Positions 1 through 11,656 of a stretch of DNA of 64,000 nucleotides are shown here, piece after piece. The first letter of the stretch is position 1; every line of letters begins with the position of its first letter. The notes under the pieces were generated by a model. The model searched no databases. It had not been told where the DNA came from and saw only the letters and a list, made by a program, of their open reading frames with translations. This DNA comes from Ophioderma brevispina. Taxonomy: Eukaryota; Echinodermata; Ophiuroidea; Amphilepidida; Ophiodermatidae. The position numbers and the translations under genes were made by a program. The DNA is taken from the NCBI GenBank assembly GCA_023653785.1, contig JAMKCH010071951.1, positions 1 through 64,000 on the forward strand, read 5' to 3'.

Positions 1-613
1 TTGTTTTTTGGGGGGGGGGGTACCCTCTATATTACCCAGTGTGTGGTCAAATCTTAATGTGCATAGGCGTAAGTTTTTGTTATTTGTTTTAATTTTTTGT
101 TGTCTTTTTGCAATTACCCTAAAGGAATTGCAGTTCTGCTTACACATTTAAAATGACAGTAAAAAATGAAATCACATTCTGAATTATATCAATATTTTTT
201 TGCGTGTAAAAAAAAATAATACCTTGTGTCATGTCCATTTATGAAGAAAATGTTTTGATGTAACGAGCAATCATTTTTTAAAGTTTATTTACAGGTACCA
301 TACCGCTCAATGTTTCTACAGACATAGGTTGCTGTTGGACACCATAGAATGTGTATCTTAAGTTTTGCCATCAGATATATACAGATCCGACCGCGTATCT
401 TATTGTCAGGACATTTTGTATTTCTAAACCATTACCGTGACCCTCGTGTTTAGTTGTGACCCCGACTTCCGAGTGTGCCATGTTATTAAAATAACAAGCT
501 CCTCGAGCTGTGTTTATTAAAAATAACACGCCCGGTAGCCTTCTCGACCCATTCGTAGTAATACGCACGGGAAAACATATTAACAACAAAGAACGCTAGC
601 ACGAGAAGTGTAT
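1..613 (+). repeat. Left arm of a long inverted repeat
   Basis: The reverse complement of this stretch recurs at 5694-6318. Matching landmarks include the oligo-G at the window edge against the oligo-C near 6300, CTAGCACGAGAAGTGTAT against ATACACTTCTCGTGCTAG, and the paired short AT-rich palindromes (TTATTAAAATAA type) in the middle. Identity is moderate with scattered indels. The arm may continue left of the window. It could be the terminal inverted repeat of one 6.3-kb DNA element or one of two oppositely oriented copies of a MITE. No coding sequence is seen in it. Confidence 0.85.
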
Positions 614-1254
614 AATCCACAATCGATTGGGCGCGAACGCGGCGTGACTGAGGTTGTTTTCTTGCTTGGTTGCTTAACGAAACTGGCGCTTAAGAAATTT
701 CTACAGACATCGTTGTGTCATAGTAATCCAGTATTATTTAAATGCTGATCATTTTCAGTCTGAGTTGGGGGGGACTCACACAAATGACCATAGTGGGACG
801 TGCCGAATGTATCTGATCTCATCACCGAGACAAATTTGGTTATTACTTTATTTGTTATTTTTATATATTGTTGTTATTTTATTACCTCTTAACGCTCCGC
901 GTTTGCTGATTTACCAATTATCCAAATACGTTGTGTTTTAATACTTTATTAATATTACCTTTAGTTGTTATACTCAATTCACATCTTTATTGTTCACTTT
1001 ATTTTACGTGAAGTAATGAAAATTAAATGCATTGTATTATGTCTATGGTGGAATTGCAGTTGCATACTTAATCTAGGACTAATTAATTGAATTTCTGATT
1101 AATTTCATTTCTAGATTCAGCCAATATGACGAATTACCGTGTTACCAAGGTTTAGCTCTGGGCAATATCACAAAATCTATCCTGTAATTGTCCTTCTTGT
1201 CCTTTGCTGGAGATAATGCAATATTAACTCAACAAATCGATTGTTGAGAAGAAT
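614..1254. other. Non-coding stretch without recognised feature
   Basis: AT-rich sequence between the inverted-repeat arm and the tandem array. I see no long ORF, no splice-supported coding sequence and no recognisable transposon protein. Confidence 0.6.
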
Positions 1255-1880
1255 GAGGGATGCGAAGGGCTCTAATACCTATCCAAGTGATCAAGAGTTA
1301 ATATAATTTACATTAACCGAATATACTACACACGGTAAAACATGAATAAGAAGCTGGCGAAGGGCCTAATACCTATGCAAGTGATCAAGATGTAAGATAA
1401 GTTACATTAACCGAAAATATCAAAATGTCCGAACTACTCGTCGCTAGTTCAACCCAAACCCACACTGTAAAACCAATCAATTAGAAATGATTCGAATGGC
1501 CGAATACCTATCCAAGTGATCAAGATGTAAGATAAGTTACATTAACCGAAAATACACCCACATTAGCTCACACTGTCAAAACAGTGATCAGAAATTAAAC
1601 ACCCTTCAAACACAATAGGATGAAAGGGCCGAATACCTATACAAGTGACCACGATGTAAGATAAGTTGAACGATAAACAAAATACACCCATAATAGCCAC
1701 CTGTAAAAACATGATCAGAAATTAAACACCTTTCGAAACACTAATAAGGGTGCGAAGGGCCGAATACCTATACCAAGTGACCAAATGTAAGATAAGTTTC
1801 ATTACCGAAATCCACCCACCTAGCTCACACTGTAAAAACATGAAAAATTAAACCCCTTTCTAACACTAATAAGGGAACAC
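1255..1880. repeat. Degenerate tandem repeat, about 125-bp unit, about five copies
   Basis: Each unit contains GAAGGGCCGAATACCTAT, then CAAGTGATCAAGATGTAAG, then GATAAGTTACATTAACCG, then a block with CACTGTAAAAACATGA and a tail like CACTAATAAGGG. Units start near 1258, 1358, 1495, 1621 and 1750. They diverge from one another by substitutions and small indels, so the array is not very recent. It lies inside the 1-6318 inverted-repeat unit, upstream of the glycosyltransferase exon. Confidence 0.85.
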
Positions 1881-2096
1881 TATATTTTTCTCAGCTGTAT
1901 GAATCCCTTAAAAGTATATATTGGTGTTGTTTTGTTTAATTTTTGTCGACTTCCAGGAAGCACCTCTTGGAATATTGCAACGAATGGGGGGAAAAGGCAA
2001 AAGGTTAAACTCAGCTCTAGGGTAAAAGGCCCCATGTCACTGGAGAAGATCATAAAGTATGCTGAAAATTACCGATCCCAAAAAAACTCTCCGTAA

Positions 2097-2665
2097 ATTG
2101 CACAAAGTTTTCCAAAGTTGCAATTTCTGCCTTTCAGCAACTTCAGTGACTTTTGCCCGATTGTTGACCTCTTTGTCTACTTTAGCAATTTCCCCAGTGC
2201 ATGGCCTTTTGACAAAATCAGGTATTGTGTATAAGTGCTGCATTTGATGGCTTCTTTAACACTGCTCAAAAGCTGTCCCTTGGACTGCAATTAGTGATTT
2301 TAAGGGCGGGGCTTGCGGCCGATATTTATATTTCAGCTAGCTGGGTATTGGGACGATGACATAGTGATGTACATAATTAAATGTAAATACTTCTATTTTC
2401 AAGTACTTTAAATTAGTGATTTGTTCGAATCTTGTGCGTCTCGAGGGAGCAATTTGTTTTTGATTTTGTTTTTGTTTTGTGTGTGGGTGTGTTTGTGGGT
2501 GTGTGGGCATTCCGTTAAATTATTGTATTCCTCTTTTGTCCGTCATTGCACAAAGTTTTCCAAAGTTGCAATTTCTGACTTTCGGCAACTTACGTACGTG
2601 ACTTTGCCGAAATTTTTGACATCTTTGCCATACTTTACGCATTTCCCAGTGACTGGGGTCTGGTA
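2097..2665 (+). repeat. Pair of dispersed direct repeats of about 115 bp
   Basis: 2097-2212 and 2545-2665 share CACAAAGTTTTCCAAAGTTG, then AATTTCTG, CTTTC, GCAACTT and a CCCAGTG block near their ends. The second copy has small insertions. The sequence between them (2213-2544) has no coding signal. This is probably an old tandem or transposon-derived duplication. Confidence 0.7.
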
Positions 2666-2756
2666 AACTTCAGATCAGAGCAATACACGAATGAAAATTT
2701 GGGTAATAGTCGCTGTTGTTATTCATTTTTTTAAAATTAAACGGGTACTATGAAAG

Positions 2757-2913
2757 GATTAATTTTGCTCATTTACGTGAACAGGTACTCCGATGGTCTC
2801 AAAATTGTTCGATTTTCAAAGACAAACGAGGGTATCCTTGGAGACCAATTTCCAAAGAGGAGGCTGATTTTCCTATAGCGTACAGTATGGTTGTCTATAA
2901 AAATTCTGCTCAG
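2757..2913 (+). CDS. Internal exon of a GCNT-like beta-1,6-N-acetylglucosaminyltransferase (Branch domain start)
   Basis: The translation contains CSIFKDKRGY, then PISKEEADFPIAYSMVVYK. These are the conserved start of the Branch (GT14) domain in the GCNT family of Golgi enzymes, which add beta-1,6-GlcNAc branches to O-glycans and poly-lactosamine. The exon ends with CAG followed by GTAAGC, a strong splice donor at 2914. It joins in phase 0 to the exon at 13858, where the family sequence resumes without gap (AQ then VERLLRVIY). The 5' boundary is uncertain: AG at 2755-2756 or at 2783-2784 could be the acceptor. A stop at 2707-2709 and the lack of an in-frame ATG before the conserved block show that it is not the first exon. 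The exon for the N-terminal membrane anchor was not found. Confidence 0.8.
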
Positions 2914-2923
2914 GTAAGCTGTC

Positions 2924-3655
2924 ATTATATATCGGCGTGTGAGTGCAATAAAGTCGTATCTATATTTTCATGATTTTACAGGCGAAGAATTCTTGTGTTT
3001 CATTCAGTAATTAAAATGAATATTATTATTACACACGATGAAAATGTCTTTTAAAAATATCACTAGTATTTTATTCTCGACTAATTAAGAAGTAATTAGA
3101 TAATTAAGGTGGCGTAACTACACACATGATTTTCCGTTGAGTACAACAAAGTCGTATCTACACCTAATAACTCTGCAATAAATTGTAATATGTTTAATTA
3201 TGCGTGTTCGTTTATTTTTGTACAAAACTTAATTTAGTGCAAGAAGATGGAAACTACATTTTGATATGTATTGAAGTTATTTAGGCAAAATTAGCATAAA
3301 TATGGTAAAAAATTATATTTGGGAGACTTTTTTACACACCTTAAAAGCATCACAGCATCACCTTATAAAAATTAAATGTCGTATCTACCTAACTAGTTTT
3401 CCTGGTGAGTGCAACAAAGTCGTATCTACTAGTTACGACTTTATTGCACTCAACAGAAATTCAATTTTGAGAGAACAAAGTTGTATCTACACCTAATTAG
3501 GCCTATTTAGCCTAATAACTCTGCTATAAATGGAGACTGTAAGTTAAAATATATATATCAAATTATGCGTAATTGCCTACTTTTTCGTAATACATTTTTA
3601 AAAAATCGCCAAAAATGTTAGTTACGACTTTGTTGCACTCACATCAAGATATACG
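2924..3655. repeat. MITE-like cluster with repeated inverted GTGAGTGCAAYAAAGTCGTA termini
   Basis: TGTGAGTGCAATAAAGTCGTA at about 2938 is matched in reverse complement at about 3621-3646. Further copies occur at about 3138 and 3405, with an inverted copy at about 3430-3452 that makes a compact internal hairpin. TATATC flanks both outer copies. The interior is AT-rich and non-coding. This looks like a non-autonomous inverted-repeat element, or several nested copies. No clear target-site duplication was identified. Confidence 0.6.
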
Positions 3656-3774
3656 CACATTTGGAATGTCAATAAATGTTCCTTGCGGCAGATTGTATAA
3701 AACTAAAAAAACACGCTCAGTAAAATGCAAAATTCACATTTGACAAAATAATGCTCCTTCTTTTAACTGTTTGA

Positions 3775-4912
3775 GTGGTATATTCACGTGTTCCGAGTGG
3801 AGTACCCAATACCAGTTTTACTAGCATTCATAGATAACTTATTTGCTTTAAACCAATTAGTTGGGTCATGTGGAGCAATTCGTGACTGTTTTTTGCAGAA
3901 TATCATTTCTCAGTGGATTTGTCTTCTATGAAGGTAAATGACCAAATTGGTCGGGGTGTCCCTCGTGAAATTGTGGCGGAATCCAGGAAGGGGGGGGGTA
4001 AATCCATAATATAGAGGTCATGAAAAAATGCTTGAATTGCTGTAAAAAGGATTAAAAAAAGTATAATTTGTACTGCATACAACTTATGTTTACAGAGATA
4101 TAAGACAAAAATTGTCAAATGTCATCACCAAAGGTTAAATCTTTAATATTGCATCGATTTCTTTTAAAATGGTCTCAAATTATTAACCTTTCCTCAGGGA
4201 TTCCAACAAAAGTAGTTGGCACTCTCTTTTGTATTCGGTTATCGAGATAAATGACGAACAAGGTCAATGCCATTGACCTCTATTGATCGCCGAATTTGAC
4301 AAATGTGTTAGACAGTGCAAAAGTTTTTGTTGCAGTCTTTACCTTTTCTTAATCCTTGTAAGAAGGCGAATAGTTTGGGTTGCCTTTTTAAAGCAATCCA
4401 AGCATTTTTCATTTTTGACCCCTGTATTATGAATTCTCCCCTTCCTGGATTCCGCCCACACTTTAACGAGGGGCACCCCCGATAAATGTGTTCATTAACC
4501 ATCATAGAAGACAAATCCACTGAAAAATGATGCTCTACTCTTCACTGTTATGGAATTGCTCCAAATGAGTTCATTTGACCTCTAACTGACTTGACTGAAC
4601 AGACGGAACAACTAAAGGATAAGCGTAGACACCTACATGGCGCTATTTCCCTGCTATTTCATATTAAAAGGACGTTTTAAGTAGCCGATGAATTATTATG
4701 GGAGATTCCCGATATTAATTATTGTAATTACAAAATTTCTTCTTTTGCGACAAATGAGACAATTTCAAGCTTTCCCATGCAAATGTGCAAAATCTCAAGC
4801 TATGGAAAATTTGTTTAAAGCAAAACAAGTTATCTGTTAATGCTAGTAAGACTAAGTATATGGTATTTAGTACTCCACACGGAACACATAAATATACCGC
4901 TAAAATAGTTAT
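3775..4912. repeat. Foldback (inverted duplication) region
   Basis: 3872-4060 is the reverse complement of about 4385-4566; shared landmarks are GTGGATTTGTCTTCTATGA and the CCAGGAAGGGG block. Outside that, 3775-3845 is the reverse complement of about 4810-4912 (GTTCCGAGTGGAGTAC against GTACTCCACACGGAAC). The outer pair lies in LINE reverse-transcriptase sequence, so part of the right-hand LINE fragment is present in opposite orientation on the left. The arms are offset by about 230 bp of extra sequence at 4570-4800. Confidence 0.7.
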
Positions 4913-5560
4913 AGATAGCAATGCCAATGTTTTTGGATGGTACACACTTAGATAAGTAAACGAGACTAGGTTTCTTCTGGGGTTAATTAATTGATGAAAA
5001 TCTTACCTGGAAATATCATATTGACGCCCTTAATAAAACAATGTCAAGAAACGATATTCTCAACAAGTTGAAACATTATATCCCTGACAGGATTATTTTC
5101 ATATTATATTGTACCTTTATTCTGCCCTATATTAATTATTAATTCGTGCAAAATGTATTTAGATAAAATTCAAATTACAAAAATGGGCTCTTAGATCGTT
5201 GTCAAATAGCCACTATAGAAGCCCCTCAACCCCCCTATTTCTCCGTTAAAATATTTCTAATGTGTATGATATTTATAAATAAGATTAGGAGTGTTCACGT
5301 TTATACATACAAATAAAATTACCAGTTATATTTCATGACTATTTCATTAAGCATGCCAATATTCATGATCATTACACAAGAAATGCAAATGATTACCAAT
5401 TTGCCCAGGATAAGAAATCATTCGCAGATCAATTAGTTAGATCCTCAGGGCCTATTCTTTGGAATTCTATAATGTCAGAGATAAAAAAAACCCTAATTTT
5501 AAGTAAACCAATGGAAGTCAACTCTTATGGAATCTAATACCTAATTATTATTATCTTGGT
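4728..5560 (+). pseudogene. CR1/Jockey-type LINE reverse transcriptase fragment, C-terminal part
   Basis: Reading with several frameshifts, this gives the end of a LINE ORF2: KLSVNASKTKYMVFSTPHG (palm/thumb), DENLTWKYHIDALNKTMSR, ILNKLKHYIPDRI with CTFILPYINY, and finally NANDYQFAQDKKSFADQLV with SSGPILWNSI. These blocks appear in the usual order of the C-terminal third of CR1/Jockey-clade polymerases. The catalytic YADD region and the endonuclease are absent. It is 5'-truncated and inactive, and overlaps the right arm of the foldback region. Confidence 0.8.
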
Positions 5561-5693
5561 GTAATGTTTGTGTGTTATTCATACCATGAAGTTATTGTGG
5601 TGGACTCTTAAAAGTTTACTAAAATGACTCCATGGTCGTACCGTGTTTACTTTATATGCATCACTTCTCTTTTCATGAGGGCGATACGCCCAC

Positions 5694-6318
5694 ATACACT
5701 TCTCGTGCTAGCGTCTTTTGTTGTTATCTATTGTTTTCCCGTGCGTTATCTATTACGAATCGGGTTCGAGGAGGCTACTGGGGTGTTATTTTTTTAATAA
5801 CAGCTCTAGAGGTTTTTATTTTTAATAACATGCACGCTCGGAAACTGGGGTCATAACTGAAAGCGCGGGTCACGGTGATAGTTCTAGAAATACAATGTCC
5901 TGACAACCAGATACAGCGGCGCGATCTGTATATATACTGATGGCAAACTTAAGATACAAATTCTATGGTGTCAAACTATGCAAGGTATGTATGTAGAAAT
6001 ATATAGCGGTATGCTACCTGTAAATGAACTTTAAAAATCGATTGCTCTTTACATCAAACATTTTCTCATAAATAGACATGACACAATTTATTATTTTTAC
6101 AGCAGCAAATATATGATATAATTCAGATATTCAGATTTGATTTTCATACTGTCATTTTAAATTTGTATGCAGAACGGCAATTCCTTAAGGGTAATTGCAA
6201 GAAGACAAACTTGGACAACAAACAACAAAAACCTACCCCATGAACATTTTATGATGATCTGACCAAACACTGGTTGAATATAGAAGGTTTCTCACCCTCC
6301 CCCCGCCCCCCCAAAAAA
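5694..6318 (-). repeat. Right arm of the long inverted repeat
   Basis: Reverse complement of 1-613 (see that entry). The inner edge is the ATACACTTCTCGTGCTAGCG block and the outer edge is the oligo-C tract with CCAAAAAAGG. The arm carries the same two AT-rich sub-palindromes and a conserved CTATGGTGTC/GACACCATAG stretch. Confidence 0.85.
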
Positions 6319-7146
6319 GGTACTAAGTCAGCTTTAACCTTTTGAGATCAAAATTGCAGAATCTCCCCATCCTACGCCGTCATTTCCATTTGAAATCAAA
6401 TGCTGTTTCACCCAATACACATAAAGATATTTAGAAATATACTATAATAGCGACGGTCATCAGTTCAAGATTGGTTGATTTTGATTTCTTCATATCTTCA
6501 ACCCTATTCAATTGCACTCAAATGGCTAAAATACATGTACTAAATCTAGGGCCACTGATAACTCCATGTAATTTCTGCACGAAATAATCAATATAGACAT
6601 GTTTAGGGATGAATAGGGTTAATAGTCTTTATTCTGTATAGACTTGGTTGATTTCTTTCATTCAAATCCTACTCCAAGGATAAACCAAAACACACCTCAT
6701 TCTTTGCTTCGTATTTAGTAAAGCATTAGTAAAACCATTAGCCAGTTAGCTTTAACGCTCTAGGTTAATGACCGGAGCAATCAATACAACCCATTTGGTT
6801 TGGTTTAACGCTCGTTAATAGATGGTGATAAGGACAAAGTGTTTTTAAATATGTTAAATTTAAATTACGACAAATTATTTCGTTATCAATCCAATTTTAG
6901 CATGTGTAAACCAACAAAATGTTTTAAAATGTTATTTATATACCATACTCTAAGTGTATAATATATAGGCCGCTCGAGCTAGTTAACCAAATCATCAAGC
7001 GCTCAAGCCTGTTATTTTAACGAACGCCATCTAGCTCATTGATTATCTATATCATAATTGCTTTTGTCGTCGACTCGAGTTGTCTTATATTATGTAGCCT
7101 TTTGTTTACTTTACTAATTTGTTTAAGCGTTAGGCGATAGGAAATT
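6319..7146. other. Intronic non-coding stretch without recognised feature
   Basis: AT-rich sequence with no ORF that resembles a known family and no clear repeat structure. Confidence 0.5.
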
Positions 7147-7460
7147 TTACGAAATTTTAGAGGTAAAAGAAACGGGATGTAGAAGGGAAAGGTGTATAAT
7201 TTGAATCAATATGCAATATAGTGGCAATCTGAATAAATGTTCCAAACATAGGACATCTGAAGTGATTTTGGAGAAACAGGGAATGATGAGAATGAACATA
7301 ATATTCTTGGGATAAATGAAACAAGATGAACAAATAATGGTGAATTTAGAACAGATCACTATAAGATGATATATGCAGCAGAAGGTGACAAGCATGAAAA
7401 GGATCAAGTTCATACTTGGTATGCTTATACATTGAGACAAGGGGTCTTATGCGGGGTAAC
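7147..7460 (+). pseudogene. RTE-type LINE endonuclease remnant
   Basis: On the + strand, with internal stops, the reading gives FLGINETR, TNNGEFRTDHYKMIYA and GDKHEK. These are the LGINETRW-type and GVG-proximal blocks of the apurinic endonuclease domain in RTE elements often annotated as craniofacial-development-protein-2-like. It stops near 7460, where unrelated sequence with an oligo-A/T tract begins. It may belong to the same copy as the RTE pieces at 8690-9180 and 10575-11256, with another LINE between. Confidence 0.65.
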
Positions 7461-7599
7461 ACATGAGGAGGTCAAAGGGTCCATTCAGGGGGGGAAAAAA
7501 AAAAATTTTTTTCACTTAGGGTCATAATCGGACGACCTATGTGGGACTGTTGTCCCTATATTTTTGCTGTGGTGTGATAAAACTTAGGACATAAGCCGA

Positions 7600-8680
7600 T
7601 GAGTCATGAGGATCTTACCAACCAGTCCTTATCCAATCTTCTGATTGAGGGCCACTATCATCCCACTCCGCAAACCAAACAAGCCTATCGACAACCCCAA
7701 GACTACCGCCCAATATCACTACTTGTTTGTTTTCCTTTCAACTCCTTGAGAGGATGATCCTACCTAGCGCGGCTGGAGCCAGTCGTCGAAACCCCCATCT
7801 GCCTGAACAACAAGCGATTTCGGCGTGTCCGGAGCACTGTCCACCAATTGAAAGTCACAAATGACTTGGGAAGCTTTGAAAAGCGTCGTAAAGGCAGGCG
7901 TCATTTGGTGGACCTTTACTCTCGCATATGCCCCGTGTGGGCACACCAGGACTTGCCACTCAAGTTCTCCGGACCATCCCGGATCGTCACCTTGTACAAT
8001 TTCATTATATGTAACAGGCTTGCAAACCGTAGCTTTGTTCTTAGACCAGGATGGGCATAGGCAGTCGTCTGCGACGTCTGAGGAACGGGGTACCACAAGG
8101 TCTGTACTGGGTCCCATGCGTTTCACTGTATACCAGAGATTTACCTCAACAACATCTGGATATATGGTACGCCTTGACGATCTTGCGCCTCTTCACTCGG
8201 ACATAAGCTGGACAAAGTAGAAAGTTCACTTACTACAGAATATGGCCCTACTTGCAGCATCCTATCTCAAGACCTGGAGACTTAAGCTTAGTGAAGCCAA
8301 GACCAACCGCTACTGCCTTCCATCCCAACACCAAGAAGAGGCGCCTCGCCTACTTCAATCAACCTCCATGGAGCGCCTCTGTCATAATCCTACACCAACC
8401 TTCGTGGGAGTGAAGCTTGATCTGCAGCTTACTTATCGGCAGCACTTCGAGTCCATATGCGCCAAAGTATCTTTTGAGGAATAACCTCCTATGCTGGATC
8501 CTCATGGGGTTCCATCCCACGACTCTAAACTTCCTACGTACCACCGCCCTGGCTATTTGTCTACAGCGCTGAGGATATGCCCCCGTATGGTACCATAGCT
8601 CTCCACACAAAAGATCTGACACCAGTACTCAATGAGCTGGATTCCACCGGGCCTCCAACATCGTTAGCTTCTGCTCTACG
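7600..8680 (+). pseudogene. Jockey-like LINE reverse transcriptase, multiply frameshifted
   Basis: Blocks appear in order across all three frames: DYRPISLLV (finger), CFPFNSLRG, NDLGSFEKRRKG with VDLY, NRSFVLRPG, GVPQ-like with GLYWVPC, DLAPLHSDISWTK (in place of the YADD context), LKTWRLKLSEAKT, PTPTFVGVKLDLQLTYRQHFESICAKVS, and the trailing alanine-rich block. This is the RT domain of a Jockey-clade non-LTR retrotransposon. Many indels break the frame. The element lies in sense orientation inside the host intron. Confidence 0.8.
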
Positions 8681-8689
8681 CCAGAGAAT

Positions 8690-9180
8690 AGAAGGACTTA
8701 CTCATGAGATCAAGAAGCCAAATTTGGTTTCGTGGAGATTCAGGCATCAAGGAATGGTCTCTTGGGATAAGAATGATAACGGAAAGAGCCAATGTAAACG
8801 CAGAAGATGTCTATACGTGTTTCGTCGACTATACCAAGGCATTTGAAATAAGTACGACCACAGTTAATTTGAAGAACTTACTCGTGTACCATTTTAGAAA
8901 GGATCGGTCCGTTTTGCTGCAGAATTGTACTGGAACCAAAAACTTGCTTTGCATTAGTAAATGGCGAGTGCAGTGATCATACCAGCATAGAAAGGGGAGT
9001 TAGACAGTGGATATATAATCTCACCAGATATGTTCAATTATTACAGTTGAGCTGACTGTAATGGAACTTGAGAATGAAAAGGGTTAAAAGTAGGTGGAAG
9101 AAATATTACAAACATCAGATATGCAGCCCGACACGTATTAATGGCAGAGATCGCAGAAGATCTCCAAAGGTTACTTTAAT
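8690..9180 (+). pseudogene. RTE LINE reverse transcriptase, upstream half of an interrupted copy
   Basis: GIRMITERANVNAEDVYTC followed by FVDYTKAFE is the RT finger/palm motif of RTE-clade elements. It is followed by SIERGVRQ-like and MELENEKG, then VGGRNITNIRYAA, which corresponds to the YADD region, and MAEIAEDLQR at the 3' edge. The match breaks off near 9180. The continuation (VVSEKKECPSC onward) is found at about 10590, so the copy is split by the antisense LINE between them. Confidence 0.8.
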
Positions 9181-10574
9181 AAAAAAAATTGAAATGTGGT
9201 TTTAAGAGATATAGAGAGAGTAAACCGAACTGTTCCTGTCTATAAATCGCTCTTCTTCTTATCTTGTCCAAACACAGTGGTTCGTAAATATGATCCAGCC
9301 ATATGTGGGTACAACGTCTGGCTGCTTCCCGTGATTTCCGCAAGTCTTTGTTTGTGACCCTTTGTGGCTCCAACAGTGACAGACCAAAGATGTGGCATTA
9401 TCTTGGTGTCCGATCTTTCCAGGTAGCCCCACTTCTGCAAGGAAACATTAGATTGGCCAGTTTGGTTAATTCTGTTGAGGCATCGCCATTTAGCCAATGG
9501 AGGAGTCCGTGGAAATGCCTCACCAGGTTTACATACCAATAGATGTTACTTGGTTTGAGCACGTCCTTGTCTTTCCACAATTTCGAACTCTCTTATACGC
9601 CTTAGAGACTGATTCTAGAGGTTGGGACTTTGCTTATGAACCTCTCTTATTTAAGGCGGTTGGCAGCAGTTCTCTGTCTTTACATAGGGTGCTTCACCTT
9701 GGATACTTGGCAGCTATGCCCTTGCATGCTCGCTACCTACACCGGATGTCTGGTGGAGCATTCCTGCTAGGATGTCTAAGTTTCTTTCCCGTTGGTGTTG
9801 GACAGACATCCTGTTAGAAGCGGCAGGAGACATTTAATGTCTGAATCAAGCTTGGCATGGGTTGATCTGTCCCATACAGGGCAGCATACTATGCACATGA
9901 GTATCATGCAAGTGCCGCCGTCGATCTTAGCGTATGTGGGGCGAGCACGCCATCTTGTGCCAGTGCTTTTATTTCAAGATGTTATTGGTGAACAACTTTA
10001 CGCTTCGTCTTCTTGATTGTGGTTCTTATAAAAGAGAGTGTGGGTCCAGGTATATCCTAGGTAGACAGAGTTCAAGTGCTCCATGTGTGTTTCCGACATT
10101 TTAACTTTAAGCTGAAATTTTACTTCACGGTTGCGTAGATGGAAAGCACACACCTGTGTCTTGGATGGATTTGAACGTAGGTGGTTTTCCTCGTAGTAAG
10201 GAGTGAGTTCATCCAAAGTTTTGGAGAGTCTCTCTTCAACAACTGTGAAGTCTGCATCTTGTGCGCTAATCCCAAGATCGTCTGCATAAATAAAACGACA
10301 TGTTCCTGCACTCCTATGTTGGTCGCTGGTATAGGAGAGGTGCAAGCACACTCTCTTGCGGTAGACCATTCTTGAGCCTACGCCATCGGCTCTTCTTCGC
10401 TCCTAGATGAACAAAGAACATCCTGTTTGAAAGCAATCCTTTGATTAGCTCAGTCAAGCGGATATCCTTGGTGAGTTCCAAAATCTTATGGAGTAGGCAT
10501 CTGGGATTAACAGTGTCATATAGTTGCTAATAGATCAACGAATACAACTTCGGTTACCAAACCCTTCTCGAAAG
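9181..10574 (-). pseudogene. Antisense Jockey-like LINE inserted into the RTE copy
   Basis: On the minus strand, from high to low coordinate, it reads TEVVFVDL (palm A), RLTELIKGLLSNRMFFVH, KKSRWRRLKNGLPQ with SVLAPLLY (box B), FIYADDLGISAQDADFTVVE (catalytic YADD, near 10290), YYEENHLRSNPSKTQVCAFH, VYLGYTW, and finally LNRINQTGQSNVSLQKWGYL near 9440. The order and motifs are those of a Jockey-clade ORF2, lacking its N-terminal endonuclease. It interrupts the RTE copy, giving a relative age: the RTE element was there first. Confidence 0.8.
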
Positions 10575-11256
10575 CATGGTCGATAAATCGTGGTAAGACA
10601 GAATGTTTGGTTGTATCTGAAAAGAAGGAGTGCCCATCATGTGACCTTAGAATAGGAGAGCAGGTAATACAGCATGAGTCGTCTTTGAACTATCTCGGGA
10701 GTACAGTAACACAGGATGCAAAGATGTGCAAAGGAAATAAAAAGAAGGATCGCTCTTGCAAAATCTACATTTGGAAAATTAGAAAACATCTCGAGGAACT
10801 GCACGTTGAGTATGAAAACCAGGTACTGAACTGCTATACGTCTATCCTACATTAATATATGGATGTGAAGCATGGTCGATAACAGCTGACCTAAGAAGAA
10901 GATAATTGGAGAGTTGTGAAGTGTGGTTTCTGAGGCGAATGATGAGAATTACATGGACAGATAGAGTTAGTAACGAAGATGTCTTTATAAGAGCTGGAGT
11001 GAGCAGGAAATTATTAAAGAATATTAGGATTAGATAGATGAGATTCTTGGGACATGTGTTACGGGTAGGAAATGAAATCTGTAGAAACTGGCATTAACAG
11101 GAAAGATAGAGGGCTAGTTTAGTTGAATGGATTCAGGAAAGAGGTGTGAAGATAAAGGAAGCGAAGCTACTAAAGATACCAAGCGACAGAGAATTGTGGC
11201 GCAACATGATCGCCAAAGTCCTCATAATATGGCACCTAGGGTAAAGAGAGAGAGAG
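10575..11256 (+). pseudogene. RTE LINE reverse transcriptase, downstream half of the interrupted copy
   Basis: Continues the 8690-9180 copy: NRGKTECLVVSEKKECPSC, LNYLGSTVTQD, YGCEAW-like, LESCEVWFLRRMMRITWTDR, VSNEDVFIRAGVSRKLLKNI, MRFLGHVLRVG, and the C-terminal DRELWRNMIAKVL. Frameshifts and stops are frequent. It ends in a GAGAGAGA tract at 11244-11256, which is probably the short tail of the element. Confidence 0.8.
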
Positions 11257-11656
11257 ACGTATTGTTTCATACTTTCTAAGTTATTTTTATACCAATCAAG
11301 TACAAAACCTCTTAACTATAATACTCTAGCTTATAAAGTATATAGCATTTTATGGTATATGATATTTCAATAGTATCAAATCCTTTAGATATAAAGTCTA
11401 ACAATATTCCCATCGATATTTCATTATTCTCGTTAGCTTGACTAATTTTATCATCCATTTCAATGATTGCTATTATGTTGAGAGGTTTGTTCGAAACTCA
11501 AATTGTTTCTTGTTAAGTATGTCATATTTATCAACATTTTGCGTACATCTGTTAACCGCTCAATGGTTTCAGAAAAACAGGTAATACAGAGACAGACTTT
11601 TAATTTGAAAACAATTGGGTGTCATCATTTTGAGTATGGGCATTACCTTTGATACC

